Shown here: piece after piece, positions 17,870 through 25,915 of the stretch
How positions within the stretch are numbered: the first letter of the stretch is position 1
Layout: each line of letters starts with the position of its first letter
Assembly: GCA_018064525.1 (NCBI GenBank)
Contig: JAGHVB010000020.1
Location: forward strand, 112,633 to 176,632
Direction: 5' to 3'
Length of the DNA stretch: 64,000 nt
From: Candidatus Treponema merdequi
GTDB taxonomy: Bacteria > Spirochaetota > Spirochaetia > Treponematales > Treponemataceae
Notes under the pieces: generated by a model
What the model was told of the DNA's origin: nothing
The model's database searches: none
Seen by the model: only the letters and a program-made list of their open reading frames with translations
Position numbers and translations under genes: made by a program

Positions 17870-19327
17870 ATGAAACACGGAACTTTAACTACCGATAATC
17901 ACGCAGCGCTTTGGCACGGACGCTTTAAAGAAGGTCCTGATGCTGCGGCTGTAGAATTTGAAACTTCAATTTATGTTGATGAACGAATGGCTTTTGATGA
18001 CATAAAGGGAAGTAAGGCTCATGCAAAAATGCTTGGTGAAACAGGCATCATTTCAAAAGCAGAAAGTGCAAAAATCATAAAAGGGCTTGAGTCAATTGAA
18101 AAGGATCTTGAATCCGGAAAACTTGCAATCGATTACAGTGCAGAAGATATTCACTCATTTATTGAAGCAACTCTGACAGACAGAATCGGCGAACCTGGAA
18201 AAAAAGTTCACACAGGAAGAAGCCGCAATGACCAGATTGCCCTTGATGAAAGACTTTATCTTAAGCGCGTGATTCCGGACCTGCAGGCAAAAATCGTTAA
18301 ATTAATCGATGTTCTTACAGACATCGCTCAGGATAATACAAAAACTTTGATTCCGGGTTTTACTCATATGCAGCATGCTCAGCCTGTAACACTTGCTCAC
18401 CATATGTGTGCGTGGGCGTGGAGCCTTGAGCGTGATTATGAAAGACTTTCTGACGCGTTAAAGAGAATTGATTACAGTCCTCTTGGAAGCGGTGCTCTTG
18501 CCGGAAGCGGACTTCCGTTAAATCGTGAGATGGTTGCAAAGGAACTTGGTTTTAAAGGTGTCACTCCGAACAGTCTTGATTCTGTTTCTGACCGTGATTA
18601 CTGCATTGAGTTTGCATCTTGTTTCTCAATGCTTCAGATGCATCTTTCCCGTTTTTCAGAAGAAATCGTTTTGTGGGCAACTACAGAATTTAATTTTGTT
18701 AACCTTAGTGAAAAGTGGTCGACTGGAAGCAGCATCATGCCGCAGAAAAAAAATCCTGACTTTGCAGAATTGATCCGCGGAAGAACAGGAAAAGTTTACG
18801 GACAGCTTGCTTCACTTTTGACAATGATGAAAGGTCTTCCGCTTTCGTATGACCGCGACATGCAGGAAGATAAAGAGCCGCTTTTCAATGCGCTTGATTG
18901 TGTTTCATCTTGTCTTACTGTTTTTACTTATATGATTGAAACTGCAAAGTGGAATAAAGATGTGATGGCAGCCGGATGTGAAGGCGGTTATCTTAATGCA
19001 ACTGATGTTGCTGATTATCTTGTAAGAAAGGGAATGCCTTTCAGAACTGCTCATGGAGTTTCTGCAAAAGCTGTTCGGATTGCAATTGATAATAATGTTA
19101 AGCTTGAAGATCTGTGCATCGAAGAATTCAAATCCTGCTCAGAACTTATCGATGAAGATATTTACGATCTGATTACTCCAAAGGCTTGCGTAGAAGCAAG
19201 AAAGACAACTGGAGGTCCCGCTTCTGAAAAAGTTAAGAGTCAGATTTCTGCTCTTAAAAAATTTGTAAAAAGCTGTGCTCCTGAAAAGAGTTCAGTAAAA
19301 AAAATAAATAAAGGAAAAATGTTATGA
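17870..19327 (+). CDS. argH: argininosuccinate lyase
   Basis: Fumarase/aspartase-superfamily enzyme of 485 residues that splits argininosuccinate into arginine and fumarate. Signatures seen are HTGRSRNDQIA, FTHMQHAQPVT and the flexible-loop motif GSSIMPQKKNPD. The end carries an extra basic tail (KSSVKKINKGK) of ~20 residues. argG is not nearby. The start has a strong -10 only 8 nt upstream and no SD, so it is probably read from a leaderless mRNA. It overlaps the next gene by 4 bp. Confidence 0.96.
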   Translation: MKHGTLTTDNHAALWHGRFKEGPDAAAVEFETSIYVDERMAFDDIKGSKAHAKMLGETGIISKAESAKIIKGLESIEKDLESGKLAIDYSAEDIHSFIEATLTDRIGEPGKKVHTGRSRNDQIALDERLYLKRVIPDLQAKIVKLIDVLTDIAQDNTKTLIPGFTHMQHAQPVTLAHHMCAWAWSLERDYERLSDALKRIDYSPLGSGALAGSGLPLNREMVAKELGFKGVTPNSLDSVSDRDYCIEFASCFSMLQMHLSRFSEEIVLWATTEFNFVNLSEKWSTGSSIMPQKKNPDFAELIRGRTGKVYGQLASLLTMMKGLPLSYDRDMQEDKEPLFNALDCVSSCLTVFTYMIETAKWNKDVMAAGCEGGYLNATDVADYLVRKGMPFRTAHGVSAKAVRIAIDNNVKLEDLCIEEFKSCSELIDEDIYDLITPKACVEARKTTGGPASEKVKSQISALKKFVKSCAPEKSSVKKINKGKML

Positions 19328-20133
19328 AAAAAATTGTAACAATTCTGGTTGCAGCTCTTGCAGTAAGTTCATTGTTTTTAAGCTGCGGCAACAAATCAAA
19401 CGGAAAAGATAATTCTTTTGCCGATTTAAAAAAACGTGGCGTATTTGTACTTGGTCTTGATGATTCTTTCCCACCACTTGGATTCCGTGACGAAGCAAAT
19501 GAAATTGTAGGATACGATATCGATCTTGCAAGAGAAGTTGCAAGACGCCTTGGTGTAGAATTTAAGGCTCAGCCAATCAACTGGGATGCAAAAGAACAGG
19601 AACTTTCTACAGGAAACATTGACTGTATCTGGAACGGTTTGACAATTACAGAAGACAGAAAAGCTGTTTTAAGTTTTACAAAACCATATCTTAACAATGC
19701 ACAGGTTGTAATTGTAAGAAATGATTCTGGCTATAACACACTTGCTGATCTTGCAGGAAAGAAAATCGGTCTTCAGGCAGGAAGTTCTGCAGAAGATGCA
19801 GTTTATTCAAATGAAAAATTCTGTAAATCAATTGCTGCAATTGTTCCATTTGAACAGAATCTTATTGCTTTGACAGATCTTAATGCAAAAGGTGTTGATG
19901 CTGTTGTAATGGATGTTGTAGTTGCCGAATATTCAATCAAGCAGTCTGGTTTTCCAATGCATGCTTTATCTGAATCTCTTGCTGATGAAGAATACGGAGT
20001 TGCATTCAGAAAGAATGATGTTGCTTTGACAGACGAAGTTCAGAAGACACTTGAAGAAATGGCAAAAGACGGAACTGTTGCAGCAATCTGCGAAAAATGG
20101 TTCGGAACTGACATTTCTACAATCGGAAAATAA
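19324..20133 (+). CDS. amino-acid ABC transporter substrate-binding lipoprotein
   Basis: SBP_bac_3 family protein of 269 residues. A lipoprotein signal peptide ends in LFLSC at residue ~21. The mature part has the typical start (KKRGVFVLGLDDSFPPLGF), GYDIDLAREVARRLG and the C-terminal EKWFG. It would capture polar amino acids in the periplasm. SD AAAGGAAAA; the start overlaps argH, so it may be co-translated. A permease follows, but no ATPase gene is present in the cluster. Confidence 0.92.
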   Translation: MKKIVTILVAALAVSSLFLSCGNKSNGKDNSFADLKKRGVFVLGLDDSFPPLGFRDEANEIVGYDIDLAREVARRLGVEFKAQPINWDAKEQELSTGNIDCIWNGLTITEDRKAVLSFTKPYLNNAQVVIVRNDSGYNTLADLAGKKIGLQAGSSAEDAVYSNEKFCKSIAAIVPFEQNLIALTDLNAKGVDAVVMDVVVAEYSIKQSGFPMHALSESLADEEYGVAFRKNDVALTDEVQKTLEEMAKDGTVAAICEKWFGTDISTIGK

Positions 20134-20159
20134 TTTATTTTTTTCAAAGGATTGCAGAT

Positions 20160-20810
20160 ATGAGTACAGAAAAATTATTAATAATGCTTCAGTCAATGCT
20201 GAGTGGAACAGTTGTTTCACTTGAAGTTTTTTTTCTGACACTTGTATTTGCAATTCCACTTGCGGCCTTAATCTGTTCTGGCCGCATGTCAAAAATCAAA
20301 CTCATACAAGAAATAATCAAATGGCTTCTGCTTATTGTCCGCGGAACTCCATTGATGCTTCAGATTATCTGCGTTTATTTTATGCCGCCGAATTTATTTG
20401 GCGTAAACTTTGGAAGATTTCCTGCCGCAATCATTGCACTTTCAGTGAACTATGCATGTTATTTTGCAGAAATCTATCGCGGTGGAATCGAAGCAATTGA
20501 GGTTGGACAATACGAAGCAAGTTTTTCCCTCGGACTTACAAAGGTTCAGACTTTTTTTAATGTAATTGTTCCTCAGGTGATTAAAAGAATCGTTCCACCG
20601 ATGGGAAGTGAAGTTATGACACTTGTAAAAGATACCGCACTTGTTCAGGTAATCGGTGTTGTCGAACTTCTTCAGATTTCAAAAACAACTTCGAGCAGAC
20701 TTTTTTCTACAATGCCGCTTTTTGTAGCAGGTATTTTTTATTTTGCAATGAATGGAATTGTCGCGCTCGTCTTTAATAAAATCGAAAAAAAATTGTCTTA
20801 TTATAAATAA
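20160..20810 (+). CDS. amino-acid ABC transporter permease
   Basis: HisM/GlnP-type permease of 216 residues with about five membrane helices and the cytoplasmic EAA loop (YEASFSLGLTKVQTFFNVIVPQ) that docks to the ATPase. SD AAGGA. It pairs with the lipoprotein just upstream. The cognate ATPase must be supplied from elsewhere, since the next gene is pyrH. Confidence 0.93.
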   Translation: MSTEKLLIMLQSMLSGTVVSLEVFFLTLVFAIPLAALICSGRMSKIKLIQEIIKWLLLIVRGTPLMLQIICVYFMPPNLFGVNFGRFPAAIIALSVNYACYFAEIYRGGIEAIEVGQYEASFSLGLTKVQTFFNVIVPQVIKRIVPPMGSEVMTLVKDTALVQVIGVVELLQISKTTSSRLFSTMPLFVAGIFYFAMNGIVALVFNKIEKKLSYYK

Positions 20811-20865
20811 GTGGAACTGAAAAACAGTTTTTCAATTTCACTAAAAATCATTATGGAGAAAAATT

Positions 20866-21576
20866 ATGGCAAAGACTAAAGTACTTTCAGTTGGCGGATC
20901 AATTGTTGTTCCGGAAACTCCTGACACAGACTTTTTGAAAAAATTTGTTTCAATGACAAGTGAATGGCTTTCACAGGATAAAAGCCGTCGTTTGATTTTA
21001 GTAGTTGGCGGCGGCGGACCTGCTCGTATTTATCAGGGTGCATACCGCGAAATCTGCTCTTCACTTGCACAGGCTCAGACTGCTGATTCATCAGAACAGG
21101 ACTGGATTGGAATCATGGCAACAAGATTGAATGCACAGCTTTTAAAAGCAAGTTTTGGAAATCTCTGCCAGAATGCAGTTGTTTATAATCCGACAGAAGA
21201 TATCGATTTTAAAGGTCAGGTTCTTGTTGCTGCAGGATGGAAACCGGGATTTTCAACAGATAATGATGCAGTTTTACTTGCAGAAAAATTCAATGCAGAT
21301 ACAGTTGTAAATCTTTCAAACATCGAAAAAGTTTACACAGACGATCCAAGAAAAAATCCAGATGCAACTCCGATTGATAACATCACATGGAAAGACTTCA
21401 GAAAGATGGTAGGAGATGAATGGGTTCCTGGAAAGAACTGTCCGTTTGATCCGATTGCTTCAAAAAAATCTGACGAACTCAACCTTACAGTAATCTGTGC
21501 CGCCGGCAAAAATATCGACAACATCAAAGCCATCCTTGACGACAAAGATTATATCGGTACAACAATCAGAAATTAA
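20866..21576 (+). CDS. pyrH: UMP kinase, archaeal/spirochaete type
   Basis: Amino-acid-kinase-fold protein of 236 residues that phosphorylates UMP to UDP. It has the N-terminal KVLSVGGSIV loop, VVGGGGPARIYQ, and the C-terminal block with YTDDPRKNP and FDPIASKK. These fit the archaeal-like UMP kinase subfamily rather than the E. coli type. SD GGAG, 7 nt from the ATG. It stands alone, not with tsf/frr as in many bacteria. Confidence 0.88.
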   Translation: MAKTKVLSVGGSIVVPETPDTDFLKKFVSMTSEWLSQDKSRRLILVVGGGGPARIYQGAYREICSSLAQAQTADSSEQDWIGIMATRLNAQLLKASFGNLCQNAVVYNPTEDIDFKGQVLVAAGWKPGFSTDNDAVLLAEKFNADTVVNLSNIEKVYTDDPRKNPDATPIDNITWKDFRKMVGDEWVPGKNCPFDPIASKKSDELNLTVICAAGKNIDNIKAILDDKDYIGTTIRN

Positions 21577-21628
21577 AATAAAAAAAACAGACATTGGTCA
21601 AATAGATTTATAGATATTAATAAAGATG

Positions 21629-21753
21629 TTTTTTATGTGCGTAGTCGATTTTGCGATACAAAAAAAATTCTGCGCCGCAGTAATGCTTCTCTGGCACGCC
21701 CGCGAGCACAGCCTTTTTTTGTATCACAAAACCGACGAAAGCACATAAAAAAA
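21629..21753. repeat. long inverted-repeat element A
   Basis: The outer arm TTTTTTATGTGC pairs with GCACATAAAAAA. The inner arm, GTCG to GATACAAAAAAA, pairs with its near-complement TTTTTTTGTATC to CGAC. The arms are separated by mismatched bulges (GTA against GAAA). The centre is a GC-rich ~46-nt segment with its own small hairpin (CTGCGCCGCAG). It lies between convergent genes and could terminate both. It shares layout with elements B (28971) and C (37851). Confidence 0.75.
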
Positions 21754-21794
21754 TATTTAGTAGTATTAAATTTATTTAATCAGTGTCTGTTTTT

Positions 21795-22496
21795 TTATTT
21801 TAATTCTTTCAGATATTTGATAATTTTTTCGGCATAAAGCTTGTCGGCGGCCCAGGTTCCGGAGAGGCCTTCTACTGTGGTGGCTTTGGCTCGCGGACGG
21901 ACGTATTTGTAGCGTGGGTCGATGCATTCATTTTTTAATACGATGTCTTCTGTTGTGGCGTATGCGTGAAGATGCTGAATGTGTGCTCTGACACCGAGCC
22001 GCATTGTCTTGAATCTGAGGCCCGGCTGATTTTCGTCAATTGCTCCGAGACCGCAGAAATTATTCCATTCTTTTTTTACAAGATTTCCAAAACGCAAAAA
22101 ATTTGTTTCGTGACACATCTGTATAAATGCGACATCTGAATTGATTCCTTCGGTGGCGCATTCTTCGATGTAAAGTTTTGCAATTTTTTTTGCACGTGAT
22201 CTGTTTTGTTTTGAATGTGTGCAGAAAAAAGCATAAAGTTCTTTTTCGGTGTGTGTGCCGGCTGAATAGATGAGAGGTGAAGTGAAAATTTCTTCTTCCG
22301 GAAGAAGTTCGTTTTCCGGCAAGAGCTGATTTTCCGGTAAATCAAAATTGATTAAATCTTCTGGATTAATTTTTTCTTCCTGAGAAATCTGTTCCGGTAT
22401 TGATTCTGTGATGGCGGTTTGAGAAGTTCCATCTGAAAAATCAGAGCTTATGCAGCCTGCAAAAAAAAGACTTAAAAAAATACATAAAACTGGCAT
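21795..22496 (-). CDS. glucosaminidase-domain lipoprotein
   Basis: Lipoprotein of 233 residues with signal peptide and lipobox LFFAGC, then a ~60-residue low-complexity Glu/Pro-rich linker. The C-terminal ~150 residues are a glucosaminidase (LytG/FlgJ-like) domain with AFIQMCHETNFLRFG holding the catalytic Glu, and NNFCGLGA. It probably cleaves peptidoglycan glycan strands in the periplasm. No SD is obvious in the short upstream sequence. Transcription converges on pyrH across the inverted-repeat element. Confidence 0.87.
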   Translation of the reverse strand: MPVLCIFLSLFFAGCISSDFSDGTSQTAITESIPEQISQEEKINPEDLINFDLPENQLLPENELLPEEEIFTSPLIYSAGTHTEKELYAFFCTHSKQNRSRAKKIAKLYIEECATEGINSDVAFIQMCHETNFLRFGNLVKKEWNNFCGLGAIDENQPGLRFKTMRLGVRAHIQHLHAYATTEDIVLKNECIDPRYKYVRPRAKATTVEGLSGTWAADKLYAEKIIKYLKELK

Positions 22497-22561
22497 TGTA
22501 AAATTCCATTAAAAATTAATTCTATATTTAATATCGGAGTTTTTGAAAAAATTTGTACTAC

Positions 22562-22590
22562 TTGAATAAAAGCAGCTTAAAATAGATAAT
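22562..22590 (+). promoter_or_regulatory. promoter of the GT4 gene, leaderless type
   Basis: TTGAAT, 17 bp, GATAAT, 6 nt, ATG. No SD is present. Confidence 0.65.
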
Positions 22591-22596
22591 ATTATT

Positions 22597-23820
22597 ATGA
22601 CTATCGCATTATTTTCTGACAGTTATCTTCCTACAAAATCGGGGATTGTTACTGTTGTAATTCAATTAAGAGACCAGCTTATTAAACAGGGACATAAAGT
22701 TCTTCTTGTTACTCCAGAGACTACTCCTGAATTTTCGACAGACGGTGATCCGTCTATATTCAGAGTTCCGTCGAGACCACTTGGACTTGGAACTGATCAG
22801 TATATTACTTTGCCTCGTTTTAAACCGATTCTGGAATTTATCAAAAAGAATAACGTTGATTTAATTCATTCACATACAGAATTCGGAGTTGCAAAAGCAG
22901 GTCTTAAATGTGCAAAAAAACTTCACATTCCATGTATCTGCACAACTCATACAATGTGGACAGATTTTTATAAATATTACATTCCATGCGGAAATCTGAT
23001 TTCTCCAAAATTGATTCAGATGTATATGAATGGCTTTTATGGAAAATTTGATTCTCTTATCGGAGTTTCTACAAAAGCAAGAAATTATTTTAAACAGAAA
23101 AATATGATTCCAAAGACACCGTCTGTAATTGTTCCAAATGCAATTGATGAGTCTAAATTTCAGCAGAAACATCTGACTCCTGCAGAAAAGAAAAAGTTCA
23201 GGGCTCAGTATGGAATTAGTGATAAAGATGTCGTGCTTTTGTTCCTTGGACGGGTTGCAGAAGAAAAGCGTGTTTTTGAATTGATTCAAATGTGTCAGAA
23301 GCTTGTTGCAGAAAAAGATAATTGTAAAGTTATGTTTGTAGGAAGCGGCCCTGCTTACAGTGATTGTCTTAAACTTGCAGAAAAAGAAATTGAAGAAAAG
23401 AAAATTATTTTTACCGGCTTTATTGAATGGACTCAGGTTCATAATTTTTATGAAAGTTCGGATATTTTCATAACTGCGTCACTTTCAGAAATGCACTCTA
23501 TGACAATTCTTGAAGCTGAACTTTCTTCAATGCCTATTGTTGTTCGTCGTGATGAAAGTTATCTTGATTCTGTATTTGATGGGGAAAATGGTTTTGTCTG
23601 CGATACAGATGAAGAAATGAAAGATAAACTCATTGAATTAATTGATGACAGCAAAAAGCGAAAAGCTTTTGCAAAAAAGAGTCTTGAAATTACTTCTAAT
23701 TTTTCTATTTCAAATCATATTAAGAGAACTCTTTTTGTTTACGATGAAGTCATGAAAGCTTATCCTGAGAAAATTGACGATGTCGATGTAATGAAAAGAA
23801 TGGCAGAAAAAATTAAATAA
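22597..23820 (+). CDS. family 4 glycosyltransferase, probable diacylglycerol glycosyltransferase
   Basis: GT-B protein of 407 residues. The N-terminal acceptor domain starts MTIALFSDSYLPTKSGIVTV, a glycine-rich loop (LFLGRVAEEKR) opens the donor domain near residue 213, and the EX7E region is SLSEMHSMTILEAE near 300. These resemble 1,2-diacylglycerol 3-glucosyltransferases that make membrane glycolipids in spirochaetes and Gram-positives. The acceptor is inferred. No SD; the promoter's -10 is 6 nt from the ATG. Confidence 0.85.
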   Translation: MTIALFSDSYLPTKSGIVTVVIQLRDQLIKQGHKVLLVTPETTPEFSTDGDPSIFRVPSRPLGLGTDQYITLPRFKPILEFIKKNNVDLIHSHTEFGVAKAGLKCAKKLHIPCICTTHTMWTDFYKYYIPCGNLISPKLIQMYMNGFYGKFDSLIGVSTKARNYFKQKNMIPKTPSVIVPNAIDESKFQQKHLTPAEKKKFRAQYGISDKDVVLLFLGRVAEEKRVFELIQMCQKLVAEKDNCKVMFVGSGPAYSDCLKLAEKEIEEKKIIFTGFIEWTQVHNFYESSDIFITASLSEMHSMTILEAELSSMPIVVRRDESYLDSVFDGENGFVCDTDEEMKDKLIELIDDSKKRKAFAKKSLEITSNFSISNHIKRTLFVYDEVMKAYPEKIDDVDVMKRMAEKIK

Positions 23821-23871
23821 TTTTTTTCAAAAAAGCGATTAAAATTTCATAAACGTTCGTATTATTAAGGT

Positions 23872-24537
23872 ATGGATACAAATCTAAAACCTGATTTACG
23901 CGAACGTGTACTTTCCAGGGGCTTTACCTATCCGACAGATGAAGAACTCGTGATGATGATTATCGGTTCTGGAAACAGAAATCTTCCGGTTGAAGTGCTG
24001 TCTCAAAAAATAGTAAATGTCATAGACAGAACAGACAGGGACAAGCTTATTCCGGAGCTTTTAAAAATTAACGGGGTTGGGGTTTCAAAAGCACTTGCAG
24101 TTGCTTCTGCTGTAGAATTTGGAAGGCGCCGTACCTGTCATCTTGAAGCAAAAGTCAGATGTGCAAAAGATGTTCTGCCGTTTGTTCAAAGTTATGCAAT
24201 GAAAATGCAGGAACATTTTCTGACTGTGTGTCTCAGCGGTGCTCATGAAATCATAAGTATAACTGTTACTTCTGTAGGTACAGTCAATAATGCAATGATT
24301 CATCCCCGCGAAGTTTTTACAGAAGCAATAAAACAAAAAGCTTCTGCAATTATTGTCTGCCACAATCATCCGTCAGGTAATATCAATCCAAGCCGTGATG
24401 ATATCGAAACAACAAAGCGTCTGCTGGAAGCATCAGAAATTCTTGGAATTACTTTTTTAGATCATCTGATAATCAACAAAACCGGTTTTTTCAGCTTTCG
24501 GGAACATAAATTTCTGGAAGAAAAATCAGCCGTATAA
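23872..24537 (+). CDS. radC: RadC/JAMM-domain DNA-associated protein
   Basis: Protein of 221 residues with an N-terminal helix-hairpin-helix region (LLKINGVGVSKALAVAS) and a C-terminal JAMM metalloprotease-like domain containing HNHPSGNINPSRDD, with the metal-binding His-x-His and Asp. RadC is linked to DNA repair and mobile-DNA processing, but its biochemical role is unsettled. It has no SD. TATTAT lies 6 nt before the ATG, so a leaderless transcript is likely, though the -35 is weak. Confidence 0.92.
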   Translation: MDTNLKPDLRERVLSRGFTYPTDEELVMMIIGSGNRNLPVEVLSQKIVNVIDRTDRDKLIPELLKINGVGVSKALAVASAVEFGRRRTCHLEAKVRCAKDVLPFVQSYAMKMQEHFLTVCLSGAHEIISITVTSVGTVNNAMIHPREVFTEAIKQKASAIIVCHNHPSGNINPSRDDIETTKRLLEASEILGITFLDHLIINKTGFFSFREHKFLEEKSAV

Positions 24538-24690
24538 TCAGAAAAATGTGAATGTTCATCCTGTCTGTAATTTTTTGATGACAAAAATTTACAGATAAAA
24601 ACATGTAAAAACAGCAAAAAAATACCCGATTTCTCCCAAATTCACCAAAAAAATCAAGAAAATGAGTGAAATTTGCGCTTTGTTTGATTT

Positions 24691-24724
24691 TATACTTACG
24701 TTGTACAGAAGGAAATGACTGTAC
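24691..24724 (+). promoter_or_regulatory. candidate promoter/operator of the sugar importer operon
   Basis: TATACT at 24691 is a likely -10. An inverted repeat GTACAG (24703-24708) / CTGTAC (24719-24724) begins about where transcription would start and fits an operator or a leader hairpin. Confidence 0.45.
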
Positions 24725-24752
24725 TAATAAAATCAAATGGAGGATTTTTATA

Positions 24753-25826
24753 ATGAAAAAAATCATTTCGCTTGTATTAGCTGCTTTGATGGTAACTAGC
24801 GCTTTTGCTGCACCAAAGAAAAAGGCTGGTAATGTAAAAGTAGGTGTATCTATGCCTACAAAAGACTTGCAGCGCTGGAACCAGGATGGTTCTAACATGA
24901 AAAAATCTCTTGAAAAACAGGGATATGTAGTTGACTTGCAGTATGCTAACAACGATATTGCAACTCAGGTTTCACAGGTAGAAAACATGATTTCTACTGG
25001 ATGCAAAGTACTCGTAATTGCATCTATCGATGGATCTGCTCTTAAGAGTGTTTTGGCTCAGGCTAAAACAAAAAAGATTCCTGTAATTGCTTACGACCGT
25101 CTTATCATGAACTCAGATGCTGTTTCTTACTATGCAACATTTGATAACTACAAAGTAGGTGTATTCCAGGGACAGTTCCTTGTTGACAAACTCGGATTGG
25201 ACAAGAGAACAAAAGCTAATCCAGCTTACATGGAACTTTTCACAGGTGACTCTGGTGATAACAACGTTAACTTCTTCTTCGGTGGTGCTATGGATATCCT
25301 TACTCCATACATCAACAAAGGTGTAATCGTAATCAAATCTGGACAGAAGACAAAAGCTCAGTGTGCTACACTCAACTGGTCAACAGAAGAAGCACAGAAG
25401 AGAATGGAAAACCTTATTTCTTCACAGGGATATGGTCCTACAAAACAGAAACTTGATGCAGTTTATTCATCAAATGACTCTTGTGCAAACGGAATCACAA
25501 ACGCTCTCGTAGCTGCTGGATACACAGCTGACAACTTCCCACTCGTAACAGGACAGGACTGTGATATCACTTCTACAAAGAACATGATCAAAGGAATCCA
25601 GGCTATGTCTGTATTCAAAGATACACGTACTCTTGCTTCAAAAGTTGTAGAAATGGTAGACGCTCTCTGCAAAGGAACTCAGCCACCTATCAACGACAAC
25701 AAGACATACAACAACGGAACAGGAATCATTCCTTCATTCCTTTGTGAACCAGTATTTGCTACAAAAGAAAACTACAAAACACTTCTTATCGATTCAGGAT
25801 ACTACACAGCTAAACAGTTGCAGTAG
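24753..25826 (+). CDS. chvE: multiple-sugar-binding periplasmic protein (ChvE type)
   Basis: I set the start at ATG 24753, with SD GGAGG 9 nt upstream; the track's 24666 start adds an unlikely 29-residue prefix. MKKIISLVLAALMVTSAFA is a cleavable signal peptide, giving a ~340-residue mature protein. It has the Peripla_BP_4 fold with VGVSMPTKDLQRWNQDG, VIASIDGSAL and YSSNDSCANG. ChvE-like proteins bind arabinose, glucose, galactose and related sugars. Codon choice here is richer in C-ending codons than in neighbours, consistent with high expression. A hairpin before the ATPase gene probably sets binding protein above transporter. Confidence 0.9.
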   Translation: MKKIISLVLAALMVTSAFAAPKKKAGNVKVGVSMPTKDLQRWNQDGSNMKKSLEKQGYVVDLQYANNDIATQVSQVENMISTGCKVLVIASIDGSALKSVLAQAKTKKIPVIAYDRLIMNSDAVSYYATFDNYKVGVFQGQFLVDKLGLDKRTKANPAYMELFTGDSGDNNVNFFFGGAMDILTPYINKGVIVIKSGQKTKAQCATLNWSTEEAQKRMENLISSQGYGPTKQKLDAVYSSNDSCANGITNALVAAGYTADNFPLVTGQDCDITSTKNMIKGIQAMSVFKDTRTLASKVVEMVDALCKGTQPPINDNKTYNNGTGIIPSFLCEPVFATKENYKTLLIDSGYYTAKQLQ

Positions 25827-25846
25827 TACTAAAGCGTAAGACTTTA

Positions 25847-25885
25847 TAAAGGGCTGTTTAAGAAATTAGACAGCCCTTTATTAAA
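25847..25885 (+). terminator. partial terminator between binding protein and ATPase genes
   Basis: AAAGGGCTGT pairs perfectly with ACAGCCCTTT around a 12-nt loop, followed by only a short T-rich tail (ATTAAAA). It probably reduces but does not stop transcription into the next gene. Confidence 0.75.
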
Positions 25886-25915
25886 ACTGTAAGGCTAAGG
25901 AAAAGGAGGTTCCAA

